Assembly: GCA_008828725.1 (NCBI GenBank)
Contig: MEHQ01002958.1
Coordinates: 1 to 64,000, forward strand
Source: Saccharina japonica
Lineage: Eukaryota > Sar > Phaeophyceae > Laminariales > Laminariaceae
Direction: 5' to 3'
Length of the DNA stretch: 64,000 bases
A model generated the notes under the pieces. That model did no database searches, was not told where the DNA came from, and saw only the letters and a program-made list of their open reading frames with translations. Positions within the stretch are counted from its first letter, which is position 1. Each line of letters begins with the position of its first letter. Shown here piece after piece: positions 39,001-51,000 of the stretch. The position numbers and the translations under genes are program-made.

Positions 39001-42000
39001 CACAGGTGGCGCTGCCCCTCCTCCCCTCACCCTTGACCCCCCGCGGCACAATGGGGGCATCAAGACGTCCTTGTGGAGACATTAAACAGCCATTTTTCAT
39101 AGTACAGAACACGCCATGAAGAGTGTACAGAAAGGAGAGGACACCCCTTCAATCGCTCAGTGCGTAGGCAGGGCTGGGAAACTGGCCCAGCCTCAATCAT
39201 GTTGATGCATGTAGTTTACCGTCGTAGGTCTCCTATTTACTATCNTCCTCCGTCATATTTACTTCGGCCATGATATTTTTTTTTCATCGGGTAGCACTTT
39301 TATTTCGCTCCAAAATATGTGTCTGGTTGAGGCATAGAAGTTTTCAAGGAGTGCGGACCCCAGACTCGCCCACGGTAGAGGTACGCCTCACCTCATTGGC
39401 TCCTCCCTTGAGCAGCTCAATACNCGCCCATAAAAACTGGCTTTGCAAATCGAGGAAAGCGAAACGCAATGAACCGTCCCACCATGATGGTGTTTTGGTA
39501 TCCGTACAACGGATAGTATAGTGCCAAAACGAAGAAGGGAATTTCGACGATATTGGGGTAACCCTTTCAGAACTGCAAAACTTATCCCACACTAATTACA
39601 AGTAGTTTCTCCCGCCCAAAAACGGGGGACCAGTTCTCAACCCATTCAGAACTGAAGAAACTTATCCCACACTAATTCCAAGTAGTGTCTCCCCCAAAAA
39701 ACGGGGTACCAGTTCTTGAGGGAGTAAGGAACCCTGTCACTCAGAAACTATTTTATTAAAAAAGGGCCTCAGACAACTACACGATGCGTATCTCTATCAG
39801 CAGGCGTTTGTTGGCACCTGGCAGGGGACTGTTCACCGGGGTACATTCGTGTATACATATTTATTGAAACGTTAGGTTTGGGGCGATTTACTAGCAATAT
39901 GGGGGCTCCTCAAGCGAGGCGACGGATAGTAGAAAAACGCTTCGTTCCTGGCCCCCTGTGCACAGTATTTTTTCATACCGCTGCAGTACATTATTGAAAA
40001 GAATCGTTTGTATCCGCCACCGCCTATTTCATGTCGTTTTTTTAGACTGATCACCGCCTCTTTCGCTTCTTGTATTGGAACTCCCTTAGACGGCCAAGAT
40101 GGACCTCGTAGTCCCCACCAGCAACGGCGACCGGTACCAGGTGCGTTCCAGCCACAGATTGAGTGCGGGGCTTTGTTTAGAGAGAGTGTGGGGGAGAGAG
40201 ACAGAGACGCATGCTACGGTAGAGTCGCATCATGTGCTTCCTGACGGTGGTTGGTCACTCGAGGAGAGCTCCACACCTCACCCCCAAAGAGTGATTTTTG
40301 GAGGAAAATAAAATGCTACCTGATGAATTAACACCATAGGGCCTAATTGCACACTGAACCATATTTGCATCACACAAGAAGGAAANGCCGCCTGAAATTG
40401 GGGTATAAGGGTTAGTGGGCCCGATCATTCANAAAGGCAAATCAGCGAAAAAGTGATACGTACCCTCTATTGTGGCACGTGTTCACGCCTAAACCCGACG
40501 AATGCTACGATAGAGGTGCACCGTGATTTTTCTGAGCTCCTCACTTGAGGAGCTCCATACCTCGCCCGAAAACCGATTTTGCAAGAAACCAAACGTGCTA
40601 CCCGACCAACAATCCCATGAGCTACTCGTAGGTATACTTTGGAATATATGGCAACACAATAATGAAAGTCCGACGAATTCGGGGTTAAGGAACCCGACCA
40701 TTCAGAAAAAAAAAAAGAAAAAAGGTCTAACTCTTTCGAAGCACGCTTCACCCCTCTCCACATAGTCAGGAACCACTGATAACTTTGCACACGTCGAAAC
40801 ATATCACGATGTACGGCAGAAACAGGTATGCTACGGTAGAGGTGCATCACCGTGTTTTTGCCTGAGAAGGGTGGTCACTTGAGGAGCTCTACGAGTACCT
40901 CACCCACACACTGATTGGGGGAGGAAACTAAAAGTACTCGTCGCCGACGACCAATCCCCTGGCTTGAGCGTAAAATGAAAAAAAATTGCAACGCAAGAAC
41001 AAAAATTCGACGAGTCTGGGTTAAGAAGGCTCGTCATTCAGAAATCGTTTCAGCCAAAATAGGGTATACCTTTTACCTTTATCGTAGCACGCGTCCATGG
41101 GACATAAGACGTAGGATGGAGGCATTACGGGGAGAGAGGGGTCAGCACACGGGAAGCTTTTTGGGATATGATTGTGAAGATTAGATGATCCGTGGTACGA
41201 TACAGGTAGCCACCTTTAGGCGAAAGGCATTTCTGACTGGCGGGGCGAGCTCCTTAAGGCCGCTGAAGAACTATATACCCAATATCGTTTAAGAAACGCC
41301 GTCAATGGGTTTACGATGTAATTTGCTTCACACCGGCACAGTATGTACTGGCAGTAGTATTCTACAGATTGACACCGGCCAGTATATTCGCCAGTAGTTA
41401 TTTTTCTCATGTACGTCCACGAAACACGCCATATTATCGTACGGAAACCCACCACACGCGTTTCGAAAGGAGCGAGGAGAAAGGAGACACAGTATACTAC
41501 AGTAATTCAGTATACTGATTGATTTTGATGACAGTATACATCGCTACTGACTGAGTGAGCCAGTGCCCAGCCCTACTAGAAAATGAATTAACTGTTTCTG
41601 TTGTGTAGGTGCACGTGTCTGATACCACTAGAGCGGCGTTTATGGTTTTGGGGAGTAGATGGGGGGCCAGACAATAACCGATGTCTGCACCAAGCAGTGT
41701 GCTTGTACCAGCCATTTGGGTACTCGGGGAGGTGATGGTCGTGGGTGACATGTGCTGCCGGCAAGAAGGAGGGCAACTGACACAAGCACGCGCAAGTACG
41801 CACGCGCGGAAAACAAAAAAAAATACATGGAAGGGGGAAACAGCTAGCTGATCTAACCGTATAACCCTCGTTGTCATGGTTCGTGTCTTTATCTGAGCGC
41901 CCCTTTCGAAAGATTCGAAGACGGTACCGGACTAAGCGCGATCAGCAAACATACGCTCACAGTGCGCGCGAGCAACGATATCAACTGCAGCCCAGAACAT

Positions 42001-45000
42001 GCACCGGCTCTTTTTTTTCCTCCCCCCCCCCTCCCATACTCTCCGTGTCGAAAAATATGCGTGGTCAATGGTCAAATTACTTGAGACAAGCAACAAACGA
42101 GTACGCCCCCCCCCGCCCCCCCACTCTTTCTCCCCCACGTGTTATCTTCCTTTCCCGTTACAACTTCTTACTCCTGTTTCTCACCCTCCCTCTCCCCCCN
42201 NNNNNNNNNNNNNNNNNNNNNNNNNNNNNNNNNNNNNNNNNNNNNNNNNNNNNNNNNNNNNNNNNNNNNNNNNNNNNNNNNNNNNNNNNNNNNNNNNNNN
42301 NNNNNNNNNNNNNNNNNNNNNNNNNNNNNNNNNNNNNNNNNNNNNNNNNNNNNNNNNNNNNNNNNNNNNNNNNNNNNNNNNNNNNNNNNNNNNNNNNNNN
42401 NNNNNNNNNNNNNNNNNNNNNNNNNNNNNNNNNNNNNNNNNNNNNNNNNNNNNNNNNNNNNNNNNNNNNNNNNNNNNNNNNNNNNNGTACAGGGACGTTT
42501 CTTCTCCAAACAGCCGTTGTGCCTGTATTAACCACTACCATTGTGCTTGTACCGACCTTTGTACTTGTACTAGCAATTACACTTGCACCAAGCAGTGTGC
42601 TTGTACCAGCCATTTGGGTACTCGGGGAGGTGATGGTCGTGGGTGACATGTGCTGCCGGCAAGAAGGAGGGCAACTGACACAAGCACGCGCAAGTACGCA
42701 CGCGCGGAAAACAAACAAAAAAAAAACATGGAAGGGGGAAACAGCTAGCTGATCTAACCCTATAACCCTCGTTGTCATGGTTCGTGTCTTTATCTGAGCG
42801 CCCCTTTCGAAAGATTCGAAGACGGTACCGGACTAAGCGCGATCAGCAAACATACGCTCACAGTGCGCGCGAGCGACGATATCAACTGCAGCCCAGAACA
42901 TGCACCGGCTCTCTCTTTTCCTCCCCCCCCCCTCCCACACTCTCCGTCTCGAAAGGGATGCGTGGTCAATGGTCAAATTACTTGAGACAAGCAACAAACG
43001 GAGTACGCCCCCCTTCCCCCCTCTGTGGTCATACGACTATGGCCTTGCACGACATGAGTACACCATGCCGCATGTCCTGCGTATGTTTGCCAGCCTGCTG
43101 AAGATTGAGATTGACACTCTCGTAGCCAACCTCGTGGCGAGCGTCGCGATGAAACTCCAGGGCGGGGTTTCCGCGGAGGCCTTGAAATCTGTCGACGTCC
43201 TCCTCGACTCCGTCCGCGCCTCGAAGATGTTTCCCAAGTACCAGGAGATGCTGGAGCAGATGAACGTACGTACGCTCGCCCTATCAATCATGCTTCTTGT
43301 GGGGTTGCTTTGAGTTCGTATATGCGTATATACAAGACGGCAGGGAGGTTGAGTTTCAGCAAAATAGATTACGGTGGACCAAGGGCCCATCGCATACACC
43401 TGAACCATCCTATACCCCAGTAGTTTCCCTAAGCGTATCTGGTACTTACTATTGCGTTCCCCCGGAACAATATGATAAATACAGAGTTGAGCGCGTCATA
43501 GACAAGCCGCCCCCCTGGGAGGTCCTCGCGTCGGCCCTCATGTCGACGGCATCCGTCCGCGTTCCCGCGTCTGTCTTCTGCCCTTCCTTCCAGACCCCGA
43601 GATAGCGACCGAAATATTTACAACATTGGACGCATGCTACGGTTGAGGTGCACCTGCATGCAGGCCATTTTATGAGGGTGGTCACTTGAGGAGCTCTATA
43701 CTAATAGCAAGTCAAAACTGATTTTGGAGGGGAATAAAAATGCCATCTGATGAACAACACCATGGCCTAAGTATACAATATATATAGAAAATATATTGCA
43801 ACAGAAGAATGAAAGTCCGACGGTTTCGGGTTAAGGACCGCGATCATTCAGAAACAAATTCAGCCGAAACGTGCTACGACCTCTATCGCAGCACCGCGTC
43901 CATGGTGCTATATATCAACCGCGTCCACGAGCATCGTCGAGAGAGGGCCTGCAGGCCACCAGTACAGGCAGAACCGCCGCGTTACCCGCCCGTGCCATAC
44001 GACTCCTTGCACCTAAAAATGACGCATGCAACGATAGAGGTGTACCCTGTTTTTTGCCGAGCTCCGCACTCAAGGAGCCCCATGCCTGCAGTAGTCAACA
44101 AAAAAACATCGGAAGGGAAAAAAAAGTGTTACCCGGTGAATAACCTTATGACCTAAGTATATTCCTAATTATACTCCGATGAAAAATAATGCAACACGAG
44201 ACTGAAAGTGCGACGATTTGGGGTTGAGGATCCCGTTTCAGCCAAAACAACGGTATGCTTCTATCGTAGCACGCGCCAACTCGGAATCTTGGTCCCTTAA
44301 TCCCCCAACCAGGCATCGGCGTATGATGGGCCCTTTGCCGCAATCGCCAACACGTGTTACCACCAATTATCGTCTAGTGTGAAGTGCCTCATAAGTGTTT
44401 TATGTTGAGGTTGCAGAAAACACGACATCGGCGATCCCATATCCGTTTTGAAAACATTAAAACCACTCTTGTTGAATACATATACATATGTAATATATAT
44501 ATATGTATATAAGCGGTGGCAATGAATGAACCATTTGTTTTTGTTGCATGCTTTGTGGACTTACTTCATGATGATATTAACACTCGTCGTATTATATCAT
44601 TACTCAAAGTACAGTAACTTGAACATTTTCAATATTCCGCTCGATTACCCCGCAGAGGTTCCCGCACCAGGTTAGCATCCATTTTCGAAACTCACGCTTT
44701 GGCCAGGTATACAATAACTTGGAAAATGTTGTGTTTTTCGTACATTCGTCCATACACCCCGCCACCCCACAATTAATAACTACGATTACGGATGACGATA
44801 GCAAGTAGGGACTTACGGTGGACTCAGAAATATTTCTAATTTTAGTAACTAACTGTATTTTGTCCTGTTTACTCTGGTCCGAAATATTGAGTTTCATAAC
44901 TTCATCTGTTTCAGCAGTGAGTTTTTGTCCCTTTGTTTCATTTGGCTGTGCGCCCTGATCACCCGTCCTGAATTTCCCACCTTTAATTTCCACACGCCTG

Positions 45001-48000
45001 TGACAACCCCCTACTCCTACACCCCCCACCGTGATTTCTGCTGCAGGTGCCGGTGAAGTCCCTCGAGCGGTTTTTCATGTTCAACACCGGTTTCCAGTCC
45101 TGCTCCGCCATGAGCAAGAACATGGAGTGCGCCGTCAGCTGCCTCACTGCCCACCCTGAATTTTTGAAGGATCTTCAGAACGAGGTCGACGGACAGGCAA
45201 GTACCTGATAACATATGACCCGTGCAAAAGAGAGGGGCAGGACGTGGTGGGGTATTGTTGTTGCGCGGTGGGATATTGCCATTACGGGGTGGGCTATTGT
45301 TTTTTCCGGGTGGGCTATTGTTATTACTGGGTGGGAGATTGTTGAAATATAGTAATCAGAACCTACAGTAGTGGACACAAAAATCATACGAGTACAGCCC
45401 CCTAATATGTTTGCATACTGGTATCATATACCAAGTATATGCACTACTACTATCTGTGGCATCGTTGTACCTACTGCTGTATATATTAGTCTTAGGGGAT
45501 CCTTGCTTGTTGAGGAACATCATTCGACCTCTGATTAAAACTCGTATATTCCTACGTACGTGTATAAAACCGAATCGAATTATATTCTTCAAACTGAAAA
45601 ACTAAAACTGAAACTAAAACTAAACAAGTTCTCCGCTTAAAACAGCAAGTGTTTCCGTAAATGAATGCACGTTATTCAATAGGTTACATTGAATAGAAAT
45701 TCGTGATGATTACGATCTTGCGTCCTATGGCGAGGAATGGCGTATTGTTGTGCGGGTTCTAAACCTCGAATATATATATACATATATTTATACATTATAT
45801 ATAGATTATGCAGCACGCGTTTAGGGAAATACCGGTGTCAACCAACGTGGCGAGCGACAGGAACACGCACGCATGAAATGTAAAGTAGACTGGACTGCAC
45901 CCATGCAATGTTGAACGCCAGGCTCTATCAATAGTGTATATCGTGTATGAATGTAACGGATAAAACCTGTATGCGTACCAGTAATAGGAATATTTGCATG
46001 GATGATTATAGGAAAAGATGTGCAATTCTGAATGAGCCACCAAGCTTGCTAAACACGATTTACAACCTAACAACAAATGTGTCCCTTTCTCTGCCCGCGC
46101 CACGCTGCCTCTGGAACTGTACTTTGTTCCCGGCCCTCGAACACAACCCACGCCATCACCAAAAACCGCCACTACCTCTGCCACCATCGCCAACCACCAC
46201 CACCACCCCCTCAACACCGCTTCCAAACATCAACACCCCCCAAAAACCATCCACCACCATCACCGTTTCGAACTCCACGCCACCACTCCCGCCACCGCCA
46301 CCACCATCACCACGACTACCGTTGGCGTGGAGCAGGAGCTCACCATGAAGTCCGTGCAGGACGTGGACAAGTTCCCCCTGCTGGACAGCCTTCACTGGGA
46401 GATCCTCCGCATGTTCCCGGCCCCGCCTTTCTACTTCAAGGTGAGATTTCCTCCTACCCCTCCCCGCTTCCTCCCCATGCTCCCCCCTCCCCGTCTCGCT
46501 GTGCTTGTCCTCCTCTCACAGGTGGCGCTGCCCCTCCTCCCCTCACCCTTGACCCCCCGCGGCACAATGGGGGCATCAAGACGTCCTTGTGGAGACATTA
46601 AACAGCCATTTTTCATAGTACAGAACACGCCATGAAGAGTGTACAGAAAGGAGAGGACACCCCTTCAATCGCTCAGTGCGTAGGCAGGGCTGGGAAACTG
46701 GCCCAGCCTCAATCATGTTGATGCATGTAGTTTACCGTCGTAGGTCTCCTATTTACTATCATCCTCCGTCATATTTACTTCGGCCATGATATTTTTTTTT
46801 CATCGGGTAGCACTTTTATTTCGCTCCAAAATATGTGTCTGGTTGAGGCATAGAAGTTTTCAAGGAGTGCGGACCCCAGACTCGCCCACGGTAGAGGTAC
46901 GCCTCACCTCATTGGCTCCTCCCTTGAGCAGCTCAATACTCGCCCATAAAAACTGGCTTTGCAAATCGAGGAAAGCGAAACGCAATGAACCGTCCCACCA
47001 TGATGGTGTTTTGGTATCCGTACAACGGATAGTATAGTGCCAAAACGAAGAAGGGAATTTCGACGATATTGGGGTAACCCTTTCAGAACTGCAAAACTTA
47101 TCGCACACTAATTACAAGTAGTTTCTCCCGCCCAAAAACGGGGGACCAGTTCTCAACCCATTCAGAACTGAAGAAACTTATCCCACACTAATTCCAAGTA
47201 GTGTCTCCCCCAAAAAACGGGGTACCAGTTCTTGAGGGAGTAAGGAACCCTGTCACTCAGAAACTATTTTATTAAAAAAGGGCCTCAGACAACTACACGA
47301 TGCGTATCTCTATCAGCAGGCGTTTGTTGGCACCTGGCAGGGGACTGTTCACCGGGGTACATTCGTGTATACATATTTATTGAAACGTTAGGTTTGGGGC
47401 GATTTACTAGCAATATGGGGGCTCCTCAAGCGAGGCGACGGATAGTAGAAAAACGCTTCGTTCCTGGCCCCCTGTGCACAGTATTTTTTCATACCGCTGC
47501 AGTACATTATTGAAAAGAATCGTTTGTATCCGCCACCGCCTATTTCATGTCGTTTTTTTAGACTGATCACCGCCTCTTTCGCTTCTTGTATTGGAACTCC
47601 CTCAGACGGCCAAGATGGACCTCGTAGTCCCCACCAGCAACGGCGACCGGTACCAGGTGCGTTCCAGCCACAGATTGAGTGCGGGGCTTTGTTTAGAGAG
47701 AGTGTGGGGGAGAGAGACAGAGACGCATGCTACGATAGAGTCGCATCATGTGCTTCCTGACGGTGGTTGGTCACTCGAGGAGAGCTCCACACCTCACCCC
47801 CAAAGAGTGATTTTTGGAGGAAAATAAAATGCTACCTGATGAATTAACACCATAGGGCCTAATTGCACACTGAACCATATTTGCATCACACAAGAAGGAA
47901 ACGCCGCCTGAAATTGGGGTATAAGGGTTAGTGGGCCCGATCATTCATAAAGGCAAATCAGCGAAAAAGTGATACGTACCCTCTATTGTGGCACGTGTTC

Positions 48001-51000
48001 ACGCCTAAACCCGACGAATGCTACGATAGAGGTGCACCGTGATTTTTCTGAGCTCCTCACTTGAGGAGCTCCATACCTCGCCCGAAAACCGATTTTGCAA
48101 GAAACCAAACGTGCTACCCGACCAACAATCCCATGAGCTACTCGTAGGTATACTTTGGAATATATGGCAACACAATAATGAAAGTCCGACGAATTCGGGG
48201 TTAAGGAACCCGACCATTCAGAAAAAAAATAAGAAAAAAGGTCTAACTCTTTCGAAGCACGCTTCACCCCTCTCCACATAGTCAGGAACCACTGATAACT
48301 TTTCACACGTCGAAACATATCACGATGTACGGCAGAAACAGGTATGCTACGGTAGAGGTGCATCACCGTGTTTTTGCCTGAGAAGGGTGGTCACTTGAGG
48401 AGCTCTACGAGTACCTCACCCACACACTGATTGGGGGAGGAAACTAAAAGTACTCGTCGCCGACGACCAATCCCCTGGCTTGAGCGTAAAATGAAAAAAA
48501 ATTGCAACGCAAGAACAAAAATTCGACGAGTCTGGGTTAAGAAGGCTCGTCATTCAGAAATCGTTTCAGCCAAAATAGGGTATACCTTTTACCTTTATCG
48601 TAGCACGCGTCCATGGGACATAAGACGTAGGATGGAGGCATTACGGGGAGAGAGGGGTCAGCACACGGGAAGCTTTTTGGGATATGATTGTGAAGATTAG
48701 ATGATCCGTGGTACGATACAGGTAGCCACCTTTAGGCGAAAGGCATTTCTGACTGGCGGGGCGAGCTCCTTAAGGCCGCTGAAGAACTATATACCCAATA
48801 TCGTTTAAGAAACGCCGTCAATGGGTTTACGATGTAATTTGCTTCACACCGGCACAGTATGTACTGGCAGTAGTATTCTACAGATTGACACCGGCCAGTA
48901 TATTCGCCAGTAGTTATTTTTCTCATGTACGTCCACGAAACACGCCATATTATCGTACGGAAACCCACCACACGCGTTTCGAAAGGAGCGAGGAGAAAGG
49001 AGACACAGTATACTACAGTAATTCAGTATACTGATTGATTTTGATGACAGTATACATCGCTACTGACTGAGTGAGCCAGTGCCCAGCCCTACTAGAAAAT
49101 GAATTAACTGTTTCTGTTGTGTAGGTGCACGTGTCTGATACCACTAGAGCGGCGTTTATGGTTTTGGGGAGTAGATGGGGGGCCAGACAATAACCGATGT
49201 CTGTTTTAGTCGCTGCCTGTGAAATGCCGCGTGAGCGTTCGCTGAACGTCTACTGCACCGTTCTCGGTTGCTGTATTGCCCGATAGAACCTGTAGTTCGT
49301 GATAAACATACCCCCCCACCCTCTGCGTTTGGTTCTTGTTTGTGTGTTTAATGCTTCATGAACGGCTGCTGCTCCATTCAAGGTTGATGTATTACCCGAT
49401 AGAACCTGTGGTTCGTGGTAAAAACACGTCCCCATCCTCTGCGTTTGGTTTGTACTTATTTGTTTCATGTTTCATGAACGGATGCTGCTCCGTTCCAGGT
49501 TGCTGCATTACTCGATAGAAGCTGTAGTTCGTGGTAGAAATACGCTCCCACCTTCTGCGTTTCGTTCTTACTGTGTTTAGTGAGTCATGATTTTTGTGGC
49601 CCGGTCGGTCTGGCTGTCGGTCGGCGGTTCCGTCGATCGACTGGTTCCTCGGCGAGCATTAATGCATGGTTTCGTTGGTCTATTCGCTCTCACGCTTCGT
49701 TTTCTGGCGTCTGTTTTTTGTGGGTGGGGGGCGGTCGGGTTGCCTTGTGACAGGTGAAGAAGGGAGACATGCTGTGCTGCCACCAGTCCCTGGTCCAGAT
49801 CGACGAGCTCAAGTTCGGCCCAGACGCAAAGGAGTTCAACCCCAGGCGTTTCGTGGGAAACCAAGAGCTCAAGAAGGATGTGAGCGCCGGGCATACATGT
49901 GCATATATCTCTGCTGCTTCCATGTTGGTGCGGCCGGTGCTGTTGTTTGTTAACACCGCAAGGCGTAATTATTAGGGTTCTTGCTCTTGTCGACAGGAGC
50001 GATGCACCCGTTCGGGGGCAGCTTCTACTGCGCTTTGTTTCTATGAGCCTCGTTAGCCACCCACCCGATCTCGACGTCGCGACTCTTCGTCAATCCATCC
50101 ACCCACCAACCCAACTCTCCTGATTGCTCCACCTACCCACCCACTCAACCACCCACAGCCGCCTGCATATCCGTTTTAGGACTGCAGTCCCGTTATGGGG
50201 ACAAATTACTTGGAATTAGAGCCGAATATATGGGTATGTGCACTGGAGCACTGAAAGGAATATCATCCCAACATTTACACAACCAACCCCCCCCCCCCCC
50301 CCCCCTCCGCACCCTTACGTTACCCCTCTTCAACGCGTGCTGCGATAGAGGTAGCACGTTTAGGCTAAAATGGATTCTGAAAAATCCTGCTCGCCTCAAC
50401 TCGAAATCGTCAGACTTTCATTTTGTGTTTTTGGAATATATGTCACTGCTGTATACTTAAGCCATGGTAATTAACGTCCATCGGGTAGAACTTTCATTTC
50501 CCTCGAAAATCGGTGTGCAGGCTACTGCAGGTATAGAGCTCCTCAAGTGATCACCCTCAGGAAAAAAACATGGTGCACCTGCATGCAGGCTACCGTAGCA
50601 TGCGTCCGTTTACCCTATGATACCGTAATGTTACTGTCTACTCTCGAGCGCCCCCACCCACCGCCGCCGACGCTCACGGGTCCCGTTAACCCTTGAACTC
50701 GTAAACTTGCTACTCGTATAACCAATTTGGACCCAACGTTATCGACCACGACGACAAAAAAAAGCGTGCTCCCATTGTATAATATGTTCAAGCGGTTAAC
50801 GTGGAGACGAAAGCGATACCAACAAGCGCCGAATTTGCACCTGTACAACGTCCAGCAAATAGACCCCATTCTTCTACCTTGTGGTGTAACGGCTTCTAAC
50901 ATGGCCGTTCGGGCAGACGCCCTGACGCAGGCTACGGTAGATGTGTAAGCACCGTGTTATTTCGGGTGGGGGTGGTCACTTGAGGAGCTCTATATACTCG

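Larger units (their letters stand above)
35547..41687 (+). repeat. 6141-bp duplicated segment, first copy
   Basis: Same length and near-identical to 43063-49203, carrying P450 exons 4-7. Differences seen: 37369, 39595, 40087, 40219, around 40716-40718 and 40782, plus seven single Ns here that are definite bases in the other copy. Three to four kb of intron between exons match without an indel. Confidence 0.92.
43063..49203 (+). repeat. 6141-bp duplicated segment, second copy
   Basis: Begins CCATGCCGCATGTCCTGCG as does 35547 and ends CCGATGTCTG as does 41687. It carries MITE copies at 43629-43905, 44020-44277, 47723-48002, 48015-48268 and 48342-48612, and the second set of exons 4-7. Confidence 0.92.

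Noticed and set aside
41871-42778. Open frames of 200-290 codons across 42200-42486
   Set aside because: They exist only because the N run has no stops.
49998-50046. Haem-like stretch MHPFGGSFYCALFL in intron 8
   Set aside because: It needs a one-base carry-over that exon 8 cannot give, ends in a stop at once, and exon 9 already supplies the Cys pocket.
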